Shown here one piece after another: positions 10,353 through 22,024 of a DNA stretch of 64,000 bases (positions within the stretch are counted from its first letter, which is position 1; each line of letters begins with the position of its first letter). The translations under genes and the position numbers were made by a program. The notes under the pieces were generated by a model. That model searched no databases and was not told where the DNA came from. It was given only the letters and a program-made list of their open reading frames with translations. The DNA comes from Blastomyces gilchristii SLH14081. Lineage: Eukaryota > Ascomycota > Eurotiomycetes > Onygenales > Ajellomycetaceae. The stretch is taken from contig NW_003101665.1 in assembly GCF_000003855.2 (NCBI RefSeq), forward strand, positions 352,828 to 416,827, given 5' to 3'.

Positions 10353-12015
10353 ATATAAGAACTGACATCTCAGAATGCTCAATCAATGATAATAATACTC
10401 TGTAATTTTATGAATAACACTGAGTTTCTCACTCTGAACTCTTGTGCACTCAGATAATACAAGAGAGGCATAATTCTTGTATAACTGATTATTCAGATTG
10501 TAAATAACTGTACTGAATGATCTCTTAAGAGTTCTACTGACTTAAGATATTAAACAGCATCAGACATTTTATCTGAAACTGCAATCATTGTTCTTTCATC
10601 ATATCATAAAAGAATTATAGAAAAGACCTGCTGAAATCACTCAATATCTCTGATAGAATCTGATAAAATGTGATAATTGACTTCACTGTTAATCTCTCTG
10701 AGAGTAAGAATTGTAGAAATATTCTGATCATCATGAATTAATTAAGTAAAGATGTAACATTGAAATCTTGTAATAAGATAAATGCTGAATAAGTCACTGA
10801 AGCTTTTCTACAGAGTCTATTCTATTAGATGCATGAATTACTGAGATCTATAGTATTAAATTACAACTGTCAATTCATGAGCACTCTCTGAACAAGAATC
10901 TGTCAAGTTCTCAAGATTATACACTGTTTGTCAACTGTCTATCACTCTGAGACTGATGATATGTCAGAACAGATAATTCAGACTGTAAAGAATTATCTTT
11001 ATAAGTTTTATAATTATTTATAAGATGATTGATATGATCTTCTTCTACACACTGAAGTTACTATCAATGACTGAGATGCTGTTGCAATAGATGTAAGCTC
11101 ATTCTTTCTCACACACAGATATCATATGAAGATATTAAATCTTCTAGAGATTATACATTTCACACTGAATCTCTGTAGTCTGATTCAGATCACTGACAAT
11201 ATAGTAATAAAGCTCTGAGACATCTGTGATTAAGTAGAAGTCTTCATGATAAGTGCTAAACAGAATTAAGAAGATTGAACTAATATTCACTGAGATTCTG
11301 CTGAGTAATATGAGATAGAAGATCTGATATGATTAAATCTTAAGAATATACAAATCTCACACTCATCTTATACACTGAATTACTGTCATATTAAATATAA
11401 AGTGATAGAAGTTCTTGACAGTCACAATTATTATCTTAACACATTATCAGAAATTCATAATATCTTTTATGTAAGCTTGCTTCACTGCACTATCACTGAT
11501 CTGTTCTCTTCTTAACTGACTTTCAATTAACAATCACCAGAGATTATAGAAGAAGACAATGAACTTGAGTGAGAGATTGAAGATATTCTTGATAGAAGAT
11601 CTCACAGCTGCAGCTAATAATATCTTGTGAAATAAGTTAGCTATAATTATCTGATCTGAACTCTGAGCTTCATGTTATCTGAGACAGCAGCTCTTGACTG
11701 ATAAGAACTACACACAATCTCATCTCTGAAAAGAAAGAACTGATGTGATGAACTGCATCTGATTAATTATATAGACTATTTTATTACACTTCATAGATCT
11801 CACTGAAAGCTTTAATTCTCAGTCACTGATTCTCAGCTGAAAAACTGATGAAATTTCTGTTCTTCTGCCCCGAAGCTTCACTGTGTACATGTATAAATAT
11901 TCACTTCAATCGCTGATTCTCACACTTTCTCTTTCTTTTCTTCTCTAATATTTTTCACTTTGTTATATAAGATCTATAAATATTATACCGATCTATTCGG
12001 CGTAGACCTCTTACA
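10353..12015 (+). mobile_element. Ty3/gypsy family B, 3' fragment with 3' LTR
   Basis: From about 10353 the sequence matches, in opposite orientation, the 3' part of the complete family-B element at 47.65-53.4 kb. Compare CTCAGAATGCTCAATC near 10370 with its complement near 49.32 kb, and the block just before the LTR with 47.96-48.2 kb. It covers integrase and the region downstream, then the LTR. The 5' half (gag, protease, RT) is absent; the break coincides with the LINE tail. Stops are dense throughout. Confidence 0.75.
11744..12015 (+). repeat. LTR of gypsy family B (copy D)
   Basis: It begins TGTGATGAACTGC and ends ACCTCTTACA, matching the family-B LTRs at 47653-47959, 53100-53406 and 54110-54429. 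Shared internal blocks include ATATAGACTATT, GAAGCTTCACTGTG, TTCACTTCAATCGCTGA and TTTGTTATATAAG. It is about 35 bp shorter than the 307-bp copies. It follows pol-like sequence, so it is a 3' LTR. Confidence 0.85.
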
Positions 12016-13850
12016 CTATCAGTTATCAGATCTCAATCTGTTTTAAATAGTTAATCTCTTTAACACAGATCTTGTAATAATATTTTCATTTCATAAAAGC
12101 TTTGATATGTGTGAGGTTTTTCAGAATCAGAAGTGCAGTAATCTTAGAATCAGAAGATAGATCTTCAAGACTATCTCTTATTGAAGATTCTCTCACTGTA
12201 AATTCTCTCACTGTAAATTTCTTCACTATAGTGATATTTCTTATAGATGTCAGAGAATTATCAGATTCAACTGTGAATTTCAGAGAGTTCAGTGTATTCT
12301 GTATCAAAAAAGTTGATATTCTCACAGAGATTTCATAGTCAATTCACTAATTATTAGTGAGTATAAGAAATAATAAACACTCAGATTGAATTTTCTCATT
12401 AATACATAGATTATCAATTAATGAATCAGAAATTACTGTAATCTCTGAACAGACTACTGTGAGTAAATCTGATGTCACTGAAGGAATTACTGCAGTCACT
12501 TTACAGACTGCATTGAGTAGAACCTTTGAATTGTGTGTAGTCAGTAATAATAAATCAGTAAGATAAAGATTGTTCTGAAAGATAATGTCTTTTAATATGT
12601 ATAAACACTCATTAAAGAGATTCATCAATCTATAATTAATAAAATTATTATATCTCAGAAAAATTAACTCTTTAAAATGAGAAGTCATCTTATTGATGAG
12701 CTTGAGAACTATCTTCAAGAATGCTTTACAACCTCATCAGCAAATGCTGCATGCAGAAGATAGAGCTTCAAGCCAGGTCTTATACAGTGTAATTGACTTT
12801 GTATTTTCAGAGCTCTTATACAATATAGTTGAGATTGATATAAGGTTAAGCGGCTCTGTAACTGCAATAACTGTCTCATCTCACATCTTTTCAGAAGCAG
12901 AGAAATCTATTAATAGTGATCAGAACTTCTCAATGATTAAACTAATTAATTGTTCAGATACTTCATCTTACTGTGAAGTATAAGAAAGAGTCAGCTCTCA
13001 CTTTATTTCTTCACTGAGTATATATACTGTAACTGCATTCAAATTCAATTCTTCACAGTCTGAGTAAATAATTATAATACTATAACTCAGCAGATTCTTG
13101 ATGAATTGATTGAAGATCTGTAGATATTTCAACATCTCATTCTTATATTTCAATAGAAATATTCATCTCATATAAGTGATATTATCTGTTATCATTATTG
13201 CAAGCTTCTTGTCAGCATAAGATGATATATTATTTTCAGTTTCAAGAGCCTCATCATCACTGAATATATTCACTCAAATCTTCAAGGCTTGCAGGTGATA
13301 CAATGTGATGTCAAATTCTTGTAGAAAGCACATTTCTGTTTAGTCTTAACATATATAATACAGAATGATAATTCTTTCAGACTGATAATAACAATATTAA
13401 ATAATAAGTCTCTGATCATTTTTAATATACTATTGTCACTGACATGACTAAGTTGACAATGTCACTCATCTATTAAAAGCTGCTTCAGAAGAACTGCAGA
13501 TAATTAAGATAAAGATAAGATAATAAAGAAATCAGTATCTGAATTCTTAGAGTTAATTAATTGTTCAATCTTCTCACAGCTGAAAGGTCTCAAAGACTCT
13601 GAATTTCAATTGTAATCTGTTGAGATTGTCTTTGATTTCAGAACAGTTATATAGATCACTGCTTCATACATCAGATTGTTTTTTATATTATGAAATGTCA
13701 GTGAGCTGTTGAATAGAATATAAATATTATTATAAGGCAGATTAATGTAGAAGATATCACTGTTAATAGATAATAGAAACTTAAAATAGTTCTCAGTATT
13801 AACTTGTATATTACAGTGAATATAGCTCTGGCACTTCATAAGCTCAGCAG

Positions 13851-14355
13851 TAGACTGACTGTGTGACTGTGTCTGAGACCAGGACTAGATTTTTTAATAG
13901 TCTCATTATCAATTCAACTGATTTCATTACATAGTTTTAACATTAGATAGTAGTTTCATACTGTCTCAGTGAGACCTACTGTCTACTCTTATTACATTTT
14001 TTAAATGAGATCATGATTTTCACTTCTCAATTTAAATTATTTTTATTGCTTTAAATGACTTTAAATCTCATTTAAGTGTTATCAAAAAGTGTTACTTTTT
14101 AAAAAATTAAAAATAGTCTAAAAAAAATCTTAAAATGTCTAAAAATAGTAACTTTATATCAAGAATGAGACTAAATGAAATCAAATGAGATCACTTTCTT
14201 ATTTTTTTCAAGTCATGATTTCATTTTAAGATCTGATATATAGTCACTTTGCATGTTTTTTAATGACTAGTCTCAGCAAGATTCATGCTAAGAAATGTAT
14301 GAAATCAGATCAAATGAGATTAAACATGAAATTCATAGTTTCAGCAGCCAGTCTA
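13851..14355 (+). mobile_element. MITE copy 2 (hAT type), inside copia relic 2
   Basis: 505 bp, starting TAGACTGACTG and ending AGCCAGTCTA, flanked on both sides by a perfect 8-bp duplication CTCAGCAG (13843-13850 and 14356-14363). It is more decayed than copy 1 (for example GCAGCC where copy 1 has GCGGCC). It splits the copia frame near the protease region. Confidence 0.92.
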
Positions 14356-14790
14356 CTCAGCAGAGATTAGATTTATGAATAGTCTCAGTACATAGTATAC
14401 ATGATTGAACTCTATCAATCTTTTACTCACTGAGATAAACACAGTACTGATACTCTGAATCTTCAGAATGATCTTATTAATCACTTGAACTGTTAAATTA
14501 TTGATTACTATAAGTTCTGAAAATCATGATCTATTACTCGCTATGTGGGCATTCAGCATCACTATCTCATATAGTGAGAGAATTCTTATAAGATTTTATG
14601 AAACAGACTGATACATTTGATAATCTCTGTGAGATTTATTATCTTAAAAGATCTCTGAAATCATCTATAATAAAATAGTTAAGGTCTATTCTCACTATTA
14701 TTCTTTTTTCTCTTTTCTTTGGATATTCTTTATTCTTGCAGTATTGTAGATTCTTTAATATTCAGAGACTGTCTGAATTGATTAATCCAC

Positions 14791-14890
14791 NNNNNNNNNN
14801 NNNNNNNNNNNNNNNNNNNNNNNNNNNNNNNNNNNNNNNNNNNNNNNNNNNNNNNNNNNNNNNNNNNNNNNNNNNNNNNNNNNNNNNNNN
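14791..14890. other. Assembly gap (100 N)
   Basis: Exactly 100 N, likely a placeholder of unknown true length. A 9-bp tandem repeat abuts its right edge, which is probably why assembly failed here. Confidence 0.98.
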
Positions 14891-14891
14891 A

Positions 14892-14931
14892 CTTATAGCT
14901 GTTATAGCTGTTATAGCTGTTATAGCTAGTA
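14892..14931. repeat. 9-bp tandem repeat (CTGTTATAG) at gap edge
   Basis: At least three consecutive CTGTTATAG units plus partial ones. In the minus-strand copia gag frame they encode repeated Ala-Ile-Thr. The array may extend into the gap. Confidence 0.85.
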
Positions 14932-16462
14932 GAGGAAAGTTAGCTGCAGAATCTGTATTCTGTAGATTCTTTTTATCTTTTGAAGAATCAAGCTGTAAAT
15001 AGATCTCTTTCATGAGAAGATTAATATTTAACATCACAGCTGTGAATTTGAAATTCTGTATCTTCTCTATCTTCTCCGGAATATAATCTCTTCAATTATT
15101 GAGTAGAACTAAATAGAAGGTATTAAATATTCATATATCTGAGAGAGAAGTATTCATCATCTTCAATTTTATAATAATAAACTAAAATTTATCAAAGAAT
15201 GTGTGTAGATTGATAATCTATGTGTCATTAAGTAATATAAATTTCAGAACTGTCTTATAGTATAACTGTATTCTTGAGATAGAGTATTTCTGTTCAATCA
15301 CATTTCAGAGAGTATAAGTGATTCAATTTTCATTATATTTGAAGAAATGTAGTCTGATACCTGCACTTAAAGAGTTTAAGATAAATATGTAGAGTCACTG
15401 ATTTCTGATATTTCAGAATAATACTTATTCATCATCTCTTTATAGAGAGTTCTGAGTCTGTTATTTCTCTATTATATATTAACACTGTGTATCAATCAGT
15501 TTCAATTTCATGAAGATACTTTATATAATGTAATTGAATATATTAGTTAGACTGTTTAATCTCACAGTATTCTTAATATCTTTTTTAAATTAGAAGATTG
15601 TCTTGTCAACACAGCTATTCAGTTTATAAAGATTGAATTTCAATCTTTCACTAAGATTAGAATCTTATATAACTGTACAGACTATTAAGATAATAATAGA
15701 ATAATTATTAATATTCTGTAATTAATCTGTAGAGAATCTCTGTTAATGAAGTTTTTTTAATTATATTTTAAGTTCTAGAACTCTTTATCTCTTCTTCTTT
15801 ATTTTAAATATTATTTTAAAATGTCTTATCTGTTAATCTGATATTATTTTATCTGAATAATAAATATCTGAGTATTTATTATTCTTATCATAAGAATCAG
15901 TATTAAGCTGTTAAGTAGATCAGAGAGTCAGTCTGACTGTATCAGAAGCTGTATTTAAACCAGCTTTAAATTGAGAGAGTATTTCAGAGTATTCATCAAT
16001 AAAGCTTTCAAATGCTTTAAAAGAATGTTTACTAACAGAGTCTAAGTGTGAAGAATTATTATTATCTGTAACTAACTCAGTGAAAAGAACATAAGACTAT
16101 AAATGTATGTATAAGTGAGATTATATTAAATTCATTATCTTGATATTTGTTTATTGAATTCTTGTTAATATTGTTCTCTTTTTCTTACTTTTTTTTTTAT
16201 AAATGTGATGTGTTTTCTACAAGTCTTTTTTTTTTAAGTGAGTAGTAGTATTATTAATCAACAAGATCTCAAACACATCAATACTGATAGAATAAGATGA
16301 TTTTAACACCTGATAAACATATCAAATGAAGCAGTAGTTAAAATAATGATTATATCAACAAGGAATCCTGAATTAGCAGCAATTTTGTGCAAAATGAGTC
16401 TCATAACCTGTGAAAGGTGTAAAGCTTGCTTGATTGAAAAGGTTGCTAGCTTGTGAGAAGTT

Positions 16463-16574
16463 ATTGTAGAATAGTTGAAGATTGTATTAATAGATCTATC
16501 TACAAGAACATAATATAGTGATGAGTCATGTGATCTAGTGAGATTGCTAACCGCAACAGCTGTAACAGTCAACA
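16463..16574 (-). repeat. Copia 1 downstream LTR, first ~110 bp
   Basis: On the minus strand it begins TGTTGACTGTTACAGC and continues through ATCACATGACTCATC and ATAGATCTATC to ATTCTACA. It matches 21505-21615 over this length. Beyond 16463 the similarity to the other LTR stops. It directly follows the RNase H end and a polypurine-like GAGAAAGAG, as expected of a 3' LTR. Confidence 0.7.
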
Positions 16575-16999
16575 CTCTTTCTCAAGATAACAAGAATCAT
16601 ATACAAAAACACTCAAATCACCAAGATAGTCTGTCAAAACCAAATACAAATGTAAAATTAAACATTCTCAACTTTTACACCTGTAAGACCTAGCAAAATC
16701 ATGAATTATGCAAATGTCACAGTGTCTAGAGATTTAGTGAGTTCATCTGCTGTCATCTAAGCAGTGAGAACATATTCTAAATCAATGACTCTCTGATTCA
16801 ACTGTCAATGTGAAAAATGAAATCATGTGTCAATATGCTCACTTCAGGCTGTAATGACTGCCATCTTTGTGAGATCTATGACATTCTTATTATCAGTGAG
16901 AATCTGTATTGAAGATGTAGTAATGAAGTCAAGCTTAATCATGAGATTCTGAATTCATGTTACTTTGTGAATCACCTCACTAAGAGCTACATATTTAAT

Positions 17000-17680
17000 C
17001 TTATTGAAACTTAGAGATACACAAGATTGCTTCACTGAATACTATGAAATCAGACTATCTGCAAGCTTAAAGATGTAGCTGAATGTTGATTTTCTATTAT
17101 CATTCAAGAGACCTGCTCAATCAGAATCTGAGTAGCTGAAGAGTAAGTAGAAATCATCAGAGAAATTAAGAAGAACAGACCTCTCATACAGACTGTGTCT
17201 GTAGAAAATGCTTAAATTCATTATCTTCTTCAAATAATGTATAACATGTAACAGAGCCTTTCAATATTGAGATGTTGAATTAACATTGAGTAGTGAGACA
17301 GTGTGAGTGATATTAGAATATGTTTTAACTGTAAGATACTGTAAGCAGTTCACATCATATTAATATCACTGAATTGTGAAATCAGTCTCTTTCTCAGATA
17401 TTGAGAAATTGTCAATGTGAAATTCATTCTTCATTGATATTTTAATGATAACTGCATCATCAAGATAGAAATCTTTAATAAGATATTTGATATATTGATA
17501 ATATATTAAATCAATTTCTTTATCAGAACAATTAACTTCTATACTTAAATACTTAGTCAGTTGATATAGATTCTTGACTTTCAATTTCTCACTGAGTATA
17601 CTCACTAGTCAATCAGCATTCTCAGAAACTTTGAATATAATGTTAAGATTGTCAATGTAGATCATCATATAGAGATGATA
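17000..17680 (-). pseudogene. Copia 1 reverse transcriptase / RNase H segment
   Basis: The frame shows YMMIYIDN (family LYVDDM/LI), then YLSIEVNCSDKEIDLIYYQ (family FLGIqv...isLsQ) and KSTFSYIFKLADSLISWYS (family RKSTSGYIFKLAGGPISWsS). KQSCVSLSFNKIKYVALSE follows (family KQSCVALSSTEAEYVAlsE). These match Ty1/copia polymerases closely. One catalytic Asp of the DD pair is Asn. Several Trp positions are TGA. Confidence 0.8.
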
Positions 17681-19649
17681 TCTGAATGTATAATATCAGA
17701 GTGCTGAATCATAGATGCTGACTGTAAATTTAAGATTGCTCAACAGAGCTATTAAGTAATCATATCAGATCTTCACTGCAGAGTTCAGACTGTATAAACT
17801 ACTCTGAACTGTGCAGGCAAGCATTTTCAGCAAACCTGTCTCAAAACTAGTGAATTATCTCATGTAGATCTTCTTAATGAGTCACTCATACAGATATATC
17901 ATCACTATATTCACTTGATAAAGTGTTCAACTGTGTAGTACTGCTATTGTAAAAAGAATATAATTAACAGTATCAGTGATGACAGAAGTGTAGATCTCTT
18001 CTCTAGAATTCTTCTTAAGTCAGTTATTATAAATCACTCAATGTGATTTTCTAAGACTATTATCAGAGTTGATATTTGAGTTCACAGACCTATCTTTCTT
18101 AAGGAATATTCAACAGTCTGAAGCAATCAGTTCACTTTTCAGAACCTCAGATCTAGAGATTAAACTTCATATATTATATCTCTTCAGATCAGTAATCTTG
18201 TATTGTATGAACTTCTTTTAATAATCTTCTACTCTCTCTGACTGAGATGTGACATTCTTGTAGAACTTCAGAAGATTATCTGTAATAAGACTCAGAGTAT
18301 ATATAGTCAGTGATTTTATAAGCTGCAATTATATAGAATTCAGATTATCAATATTGAAAGTATTCTCATCATTAATCAGATGAATGTCAGGTTTTAGTTC
18401 AATAATATAATTAATGAGTTTCACAGATGTAATAACTAGTTTTTCAGTGATCAGAAACCTTACATTGCTACTGAAAATAATCTTATCAGATTCAGAATGT
18501 CATAGACAATATATCAATGTGCCACTGAATTCAATGATATGATAGAAATCAGTATATAAAGAAAGCTTATTCATGAGCTTCTGAGATTCATACAAGTGAA
18601 TAAAAACCTCTGCACTCAATCAGTGAAAATGCCTCACATTCAGTGAGATGTTTGTAAGTGCATATCAAGAAATCTTATATGAACTTGAAATCACAGAAGT
18701 CTCTACAGTAGAGTATCAAAATTTCAAGTTATAAAGAACTGTGAATATAAGAGTATTATTAATTATTGTAATCACTGTTTCTAGAATATCTACTCAGAAC
18801 TTCTTAGAGAGATTATCTTTTAAAAGAGCAGCTCTAATCTGTTCTATAATAGTGTGAATTCCATGTTCAGAAACATTATCTTAATGTGATGAATAACATA
18901 TTGTTAATTCTTATTTGATATTATATGAATTTATAACTGTGTGTATATATATGAATCAGAAAACATCATCAATATCAGTTCATAGAAAAGTAGAAACTGT
19001 ATATCTGAGATTACTCATAAATCTGAGTCACAACTCAAAGTATTGAACAGTCTTATTCTTGAATTTTAAAAAATATACTTAACAGTAGCATGTTGTATCA
19101 TAGATGATAAGCATTCAGTACTTAGTTCTCTGACAGAACTCTAAGAGATGATCAGAGAGATCTTTCAATGTATATCTATCATCTATAAGATTAATATGAA
19201 CCTTCTCAATGAGTGAAATAGATCTAGACATCAGTGTTTTCAAATAATCTCATATTATATCTGTCTTGATACATTCTTTATAAAAGAACTTAGTCTTAGA
19301 ATCTTTAATAGTGACTTCAGTATGAGAATTCTTAATTATAGCAATTATAGCATCAGTGTGAATATGATTGAAATTATAGTATTAATTCAAAAGAGTCTTT
19401 GATATCTTTGATATCTGTGTTTTTACATCTGCAGAATCAATGTTATTAACAGTAGTAATAGTAGTCACAGAAAAATCAACTTTTCAATTAAAATCATACT
19501 TATGAGATATTGTAATATACTTGACTGCCTTATTCAGATAATTAAAATTCTCATTGAACTCTTATTTATTAATCTTATATATGTTATTCTGAGTAGTCTG
19601 AACTATATGAAAAATAACACTGTTCAGAGCTCTGTAAATGAAAAATAAG

Positions 19650-21265
19650 AGAATAGTAAAAGATAATATAAATCAGAATTTCTGATCTTCAAGCTTTGTA
19701 AATGAGAGTGAATTAACTGTGATATTAAAAATATAGTGAATATTCTGTAAGTTAATATTATTATTCTCAATCTTTAAGATAATAGTTTCAATCTTCTTAA
19801 TAAATTCAGTTCTCTCAGTCACAGAATTGACAGAGATATTATTATTAAAGAATTTAATATTTGAAAAAGAATGAAGCTTACTCATTATATTCAGACTTAT
19901 ATATATATTCAAATATCAAGATCTAGAGAATGATTTTCTGATGACTATGAAAGAGAAATAGAACTTAATCTTTATAATTACTGTATTTACTGCTGATTAA
20001 GAACTTATTAAGTCATTCTTCTTCTCTTTCTTCTTATCATCATTCTTCTTATTCATCTTCTTTTTCTTTTTATCAGAGTGTAAGATGAAACATTTATTAA
20101 TAGTATATTTATATCTTTTACAGTGAATATACTTTTATACAGATATGCTTTTATTCTTATCTTTATTCTTATTCTTTTTCACAGTCACAGAATCAGTCTG
20201 AGACTGCTTTTTTCACTCAGTGATAATCTTCTTGAATATATAATTAATCAGTTACTTCATTAAATTATTAATATCAATATTGATAATAAGTTTTTGATTA
20301 GTGAAGAAAAACTTATTCAAATATATCTTAATAAATAATCTTTGATAATCTTGTAGATTATTGAGAAAAAGATTATAATATATATTCTTAGTACTCTGAC
20401 AGAGCTTCTTATAACAGATAATAAGATAGTAGAAATATCTCTGAAAAGTAAGATAATCACTATTCTTAACTTATAATTTTATCAATTTCTTAAAGATATT
20501 AACTCATTCTTCAGTTAGTGATATTATATATTTAATATTAATCTTATCTCACAGAGCTGCAGTATTATCAGCTTCTAAGATTTCAATAGTGATTCAAATA
20601 TTTTTAATAAGACTTGACAGTATATATCTATATAGAGACTTGAAATGAATCTTTCATTTCTCAGAATCAATATAATATATAAAAGAGAATTCTTATTAAG
20701 TTCTTAATAGAATATCAGTTTTATTAATAACTTCTGTATCAGTTAATATACTAATATATCAGACTTTATAATTAGAGTTATCAAATATAATCACTGATTT
20801 AATATCTAGTATATATTTAACTTTCTTCTAGTATTTCTATAACTCATTTCTCATAGTGTCTCTTTATACAGAGATAAATATAGTGAGATATTGAGTAATT
20901 TCAGCTGTAGTTATTTAATTCTGTAGTATTATCTATATAAGATCTATAAGATTGTCTGTAGTGTAATAGATAGATTAATTCAGATCACTATTAAAAGTTA
21001 GTATTTCAGAAGTGAGAAATAGTGAAGAATTTAATAAATTAAAATGAGTAGATTCTGTAGATAAATATTGACTCTGTTTTTCTTTATTCTGAAGTTTTTT
21101 CATTATCTTATTATTAAATTTCATACTCTGATGAAAACTGATCTCAGTCTTATCTTATAAGTCAGAAGCCTTCTTATAATAAGTAATTATTCTATTAATA
21201 AGTTATCTAGTAGAGTGTGTGATTCTGAGTCTTAAGCTGAACTCTGAAGTAATAGATATATCACT
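19650..21265 (-). pseudogene. Copia 1 gag-like region
   Basis: The minus-strand frame starts at an ATG near 21265 (MSDISITSEFSLRLR), runs through many stops, and includes a knuckle near 20.15 kb followed by a lysine-rich segment (KKKKKMNKKNDDKKKEKK). Typical copia gag features are present only in outline; the assignment depends mostly on its position upstream of integrase/RT. Confidence 0.55.
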
Positions 21266-21289
21266 CATATCAAGATAACTCTGCTTCTT

Positions 21290-21615
21290 CTAGATATATA
21301 AAAAAAAAAAAAAGTGATATTCTTTACAATGAAGAATGTGCTTTATTAAAAATATAAAGTATATAAATCTGCTAACTGATAGATTCAGAAAAAATGAAAT
21401 ATCTCTAATAAAGAGTAAGAGTCTTTCTAAAAAAGATAAACTATCTATGTCAAAAATGTTGATATAACATTCTAAAAAGAAAAATGTGCCATTCAGGCTA
21501 TAATCTGTAGAATAGTTAAAGATTATATTGATAGATCTATCTATAAGAACATAATATAGTGGTGGGTCACGTGATCTAGTGGGATCGCTAACCGCAACGG
21601 CCGTAACGGCCAACA
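21290..21615 (-). repeat. Copia 1 upstream (5') LTR
   Basis: It starts TGTTGGCCGTTACGGCC on the minus strand at 21615 and ends somewhere near 21290, just before the gag ATG. The first ~75 bp (21541-21615) keep CG, CC and GG dinucleotides, while the rest is AT-rich, so the decay boundary falls inside the LTR. The LTR contains CACGTG at 21568-21573. No clear 5-bp target duplication (expected GTTAT) was found at the other end. Confidence 0.65.
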
Positions 21616-22024
21616 GTTATATGGTGGAAGTATTAGTAAGCCAGATCACGTGACCTGACAAGTAGTTAGTTACTTTCCCCAGCTTCTAGCCGCCCAAAGT
21701 CCGATCTGGCTGGGGCTTATGCAGGGATCAAAACCACCACCGTCAATGATGCTTTAATTCTCGAGGATTCTTCGGTTTTGCCTTCGTCGCCGGCATTTTC
21801 TTGCTTTTCCCTCCTGGGCCCAACTTCCTTAGTGGTTGATAAAAGTCTGGCGCATTCCTCGCGATATCCACGGCTCCGAACCCCTGTTTGCAAGTGAATT
21901 CACCATCCTTAGTGAGCTGGATATGACTCCTGTTCTTGATTGACGGGTTATGGGATCATCCCCACTCATGAGATATTTATTCTTTGCGATCCTTTCCTAG
22001 AAGAGATAACTACCTACCGCAATA
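21616..22024 (+). promoter_or_regulatory. Upstream region of the Uds1 gene
   Basis: GC-balanced, unique-looking sequence between the copia LTR and the ATG at 22025. It contains a CACGTG hexamer at 21647-21652 and a pyrimidine-rich stretch (about 21800-21840), both common in fungal promoters. No TATA box stands out. The copia element ends only 409 bp upstream of the start codon. Confidence 0.4.

Larger units (their letters stand above)
12016..16250 (-). mobile_element. Ty1/copia relic 2 (gag, protease, integrase part)
   Basis: Read on the minus strand. A UBN2-like gag tail (KIEKIQNFKFTAVMLNINLL) ends near 14930. After an assembly gap come a protease-downstream segment (HVYYVLRLFINLISAELMK across the MITE at 13851-14355), a GAG-pre-integrase block (HCQLSHVSDNSILKMIRDLL, family WHRRLGHAS..ILKM) with CIIYVKTKQKCAFYKN (family C..C...K), and then integrase remnants. 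RT and RNase H are not present before the sequence gives way to the gypsy-B LTR at 12015. Boundaries are approximate: the 5' end toward 16.2 kb is not defined, and no matching LTR pair was found. Multiple stops; dead. Confidence 0.65.
16300..21615 (-). mobile_element. Ty1/copia element 1, complete gag-pol order, inactivated
   Basis: Read on the minus strand: a 5' LTR-like end at 21615, a gag start ATG near 21265 (MSDISITSEFS), a CCHC-like knuckle near 20.15 kb (CIHCKRYKYTINKC, His replaced by Tyr), integrase, reverse transcriptase with YIDN in place of YVDD near 17650, and RNase H near 17.0-16.7 kb. The RT-RNase H order after integrase is diagnostic of Ty1/copia. A purine stretch GAGAAAGAG lies just before the downstream LTR-like end at 16574. 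The two LTR-like ends share about 110 bp and then diverge, so one end is rearranged. Stops are frequent and the element is dead. Confidence 0.78.

Noticed and set aside
14736..15037. Proteins spanning runs of N
   Set aside because: The open frames exist only because N codons are not stops; they cross the assembly gap at 14791-14890 (the same applies at 37259-37556).
16303..16575. 90-aa minus-strand open frame as a small gene
   Set aside because: It reads the copia LTR; the first third recurs at 21613 in the other LTR.
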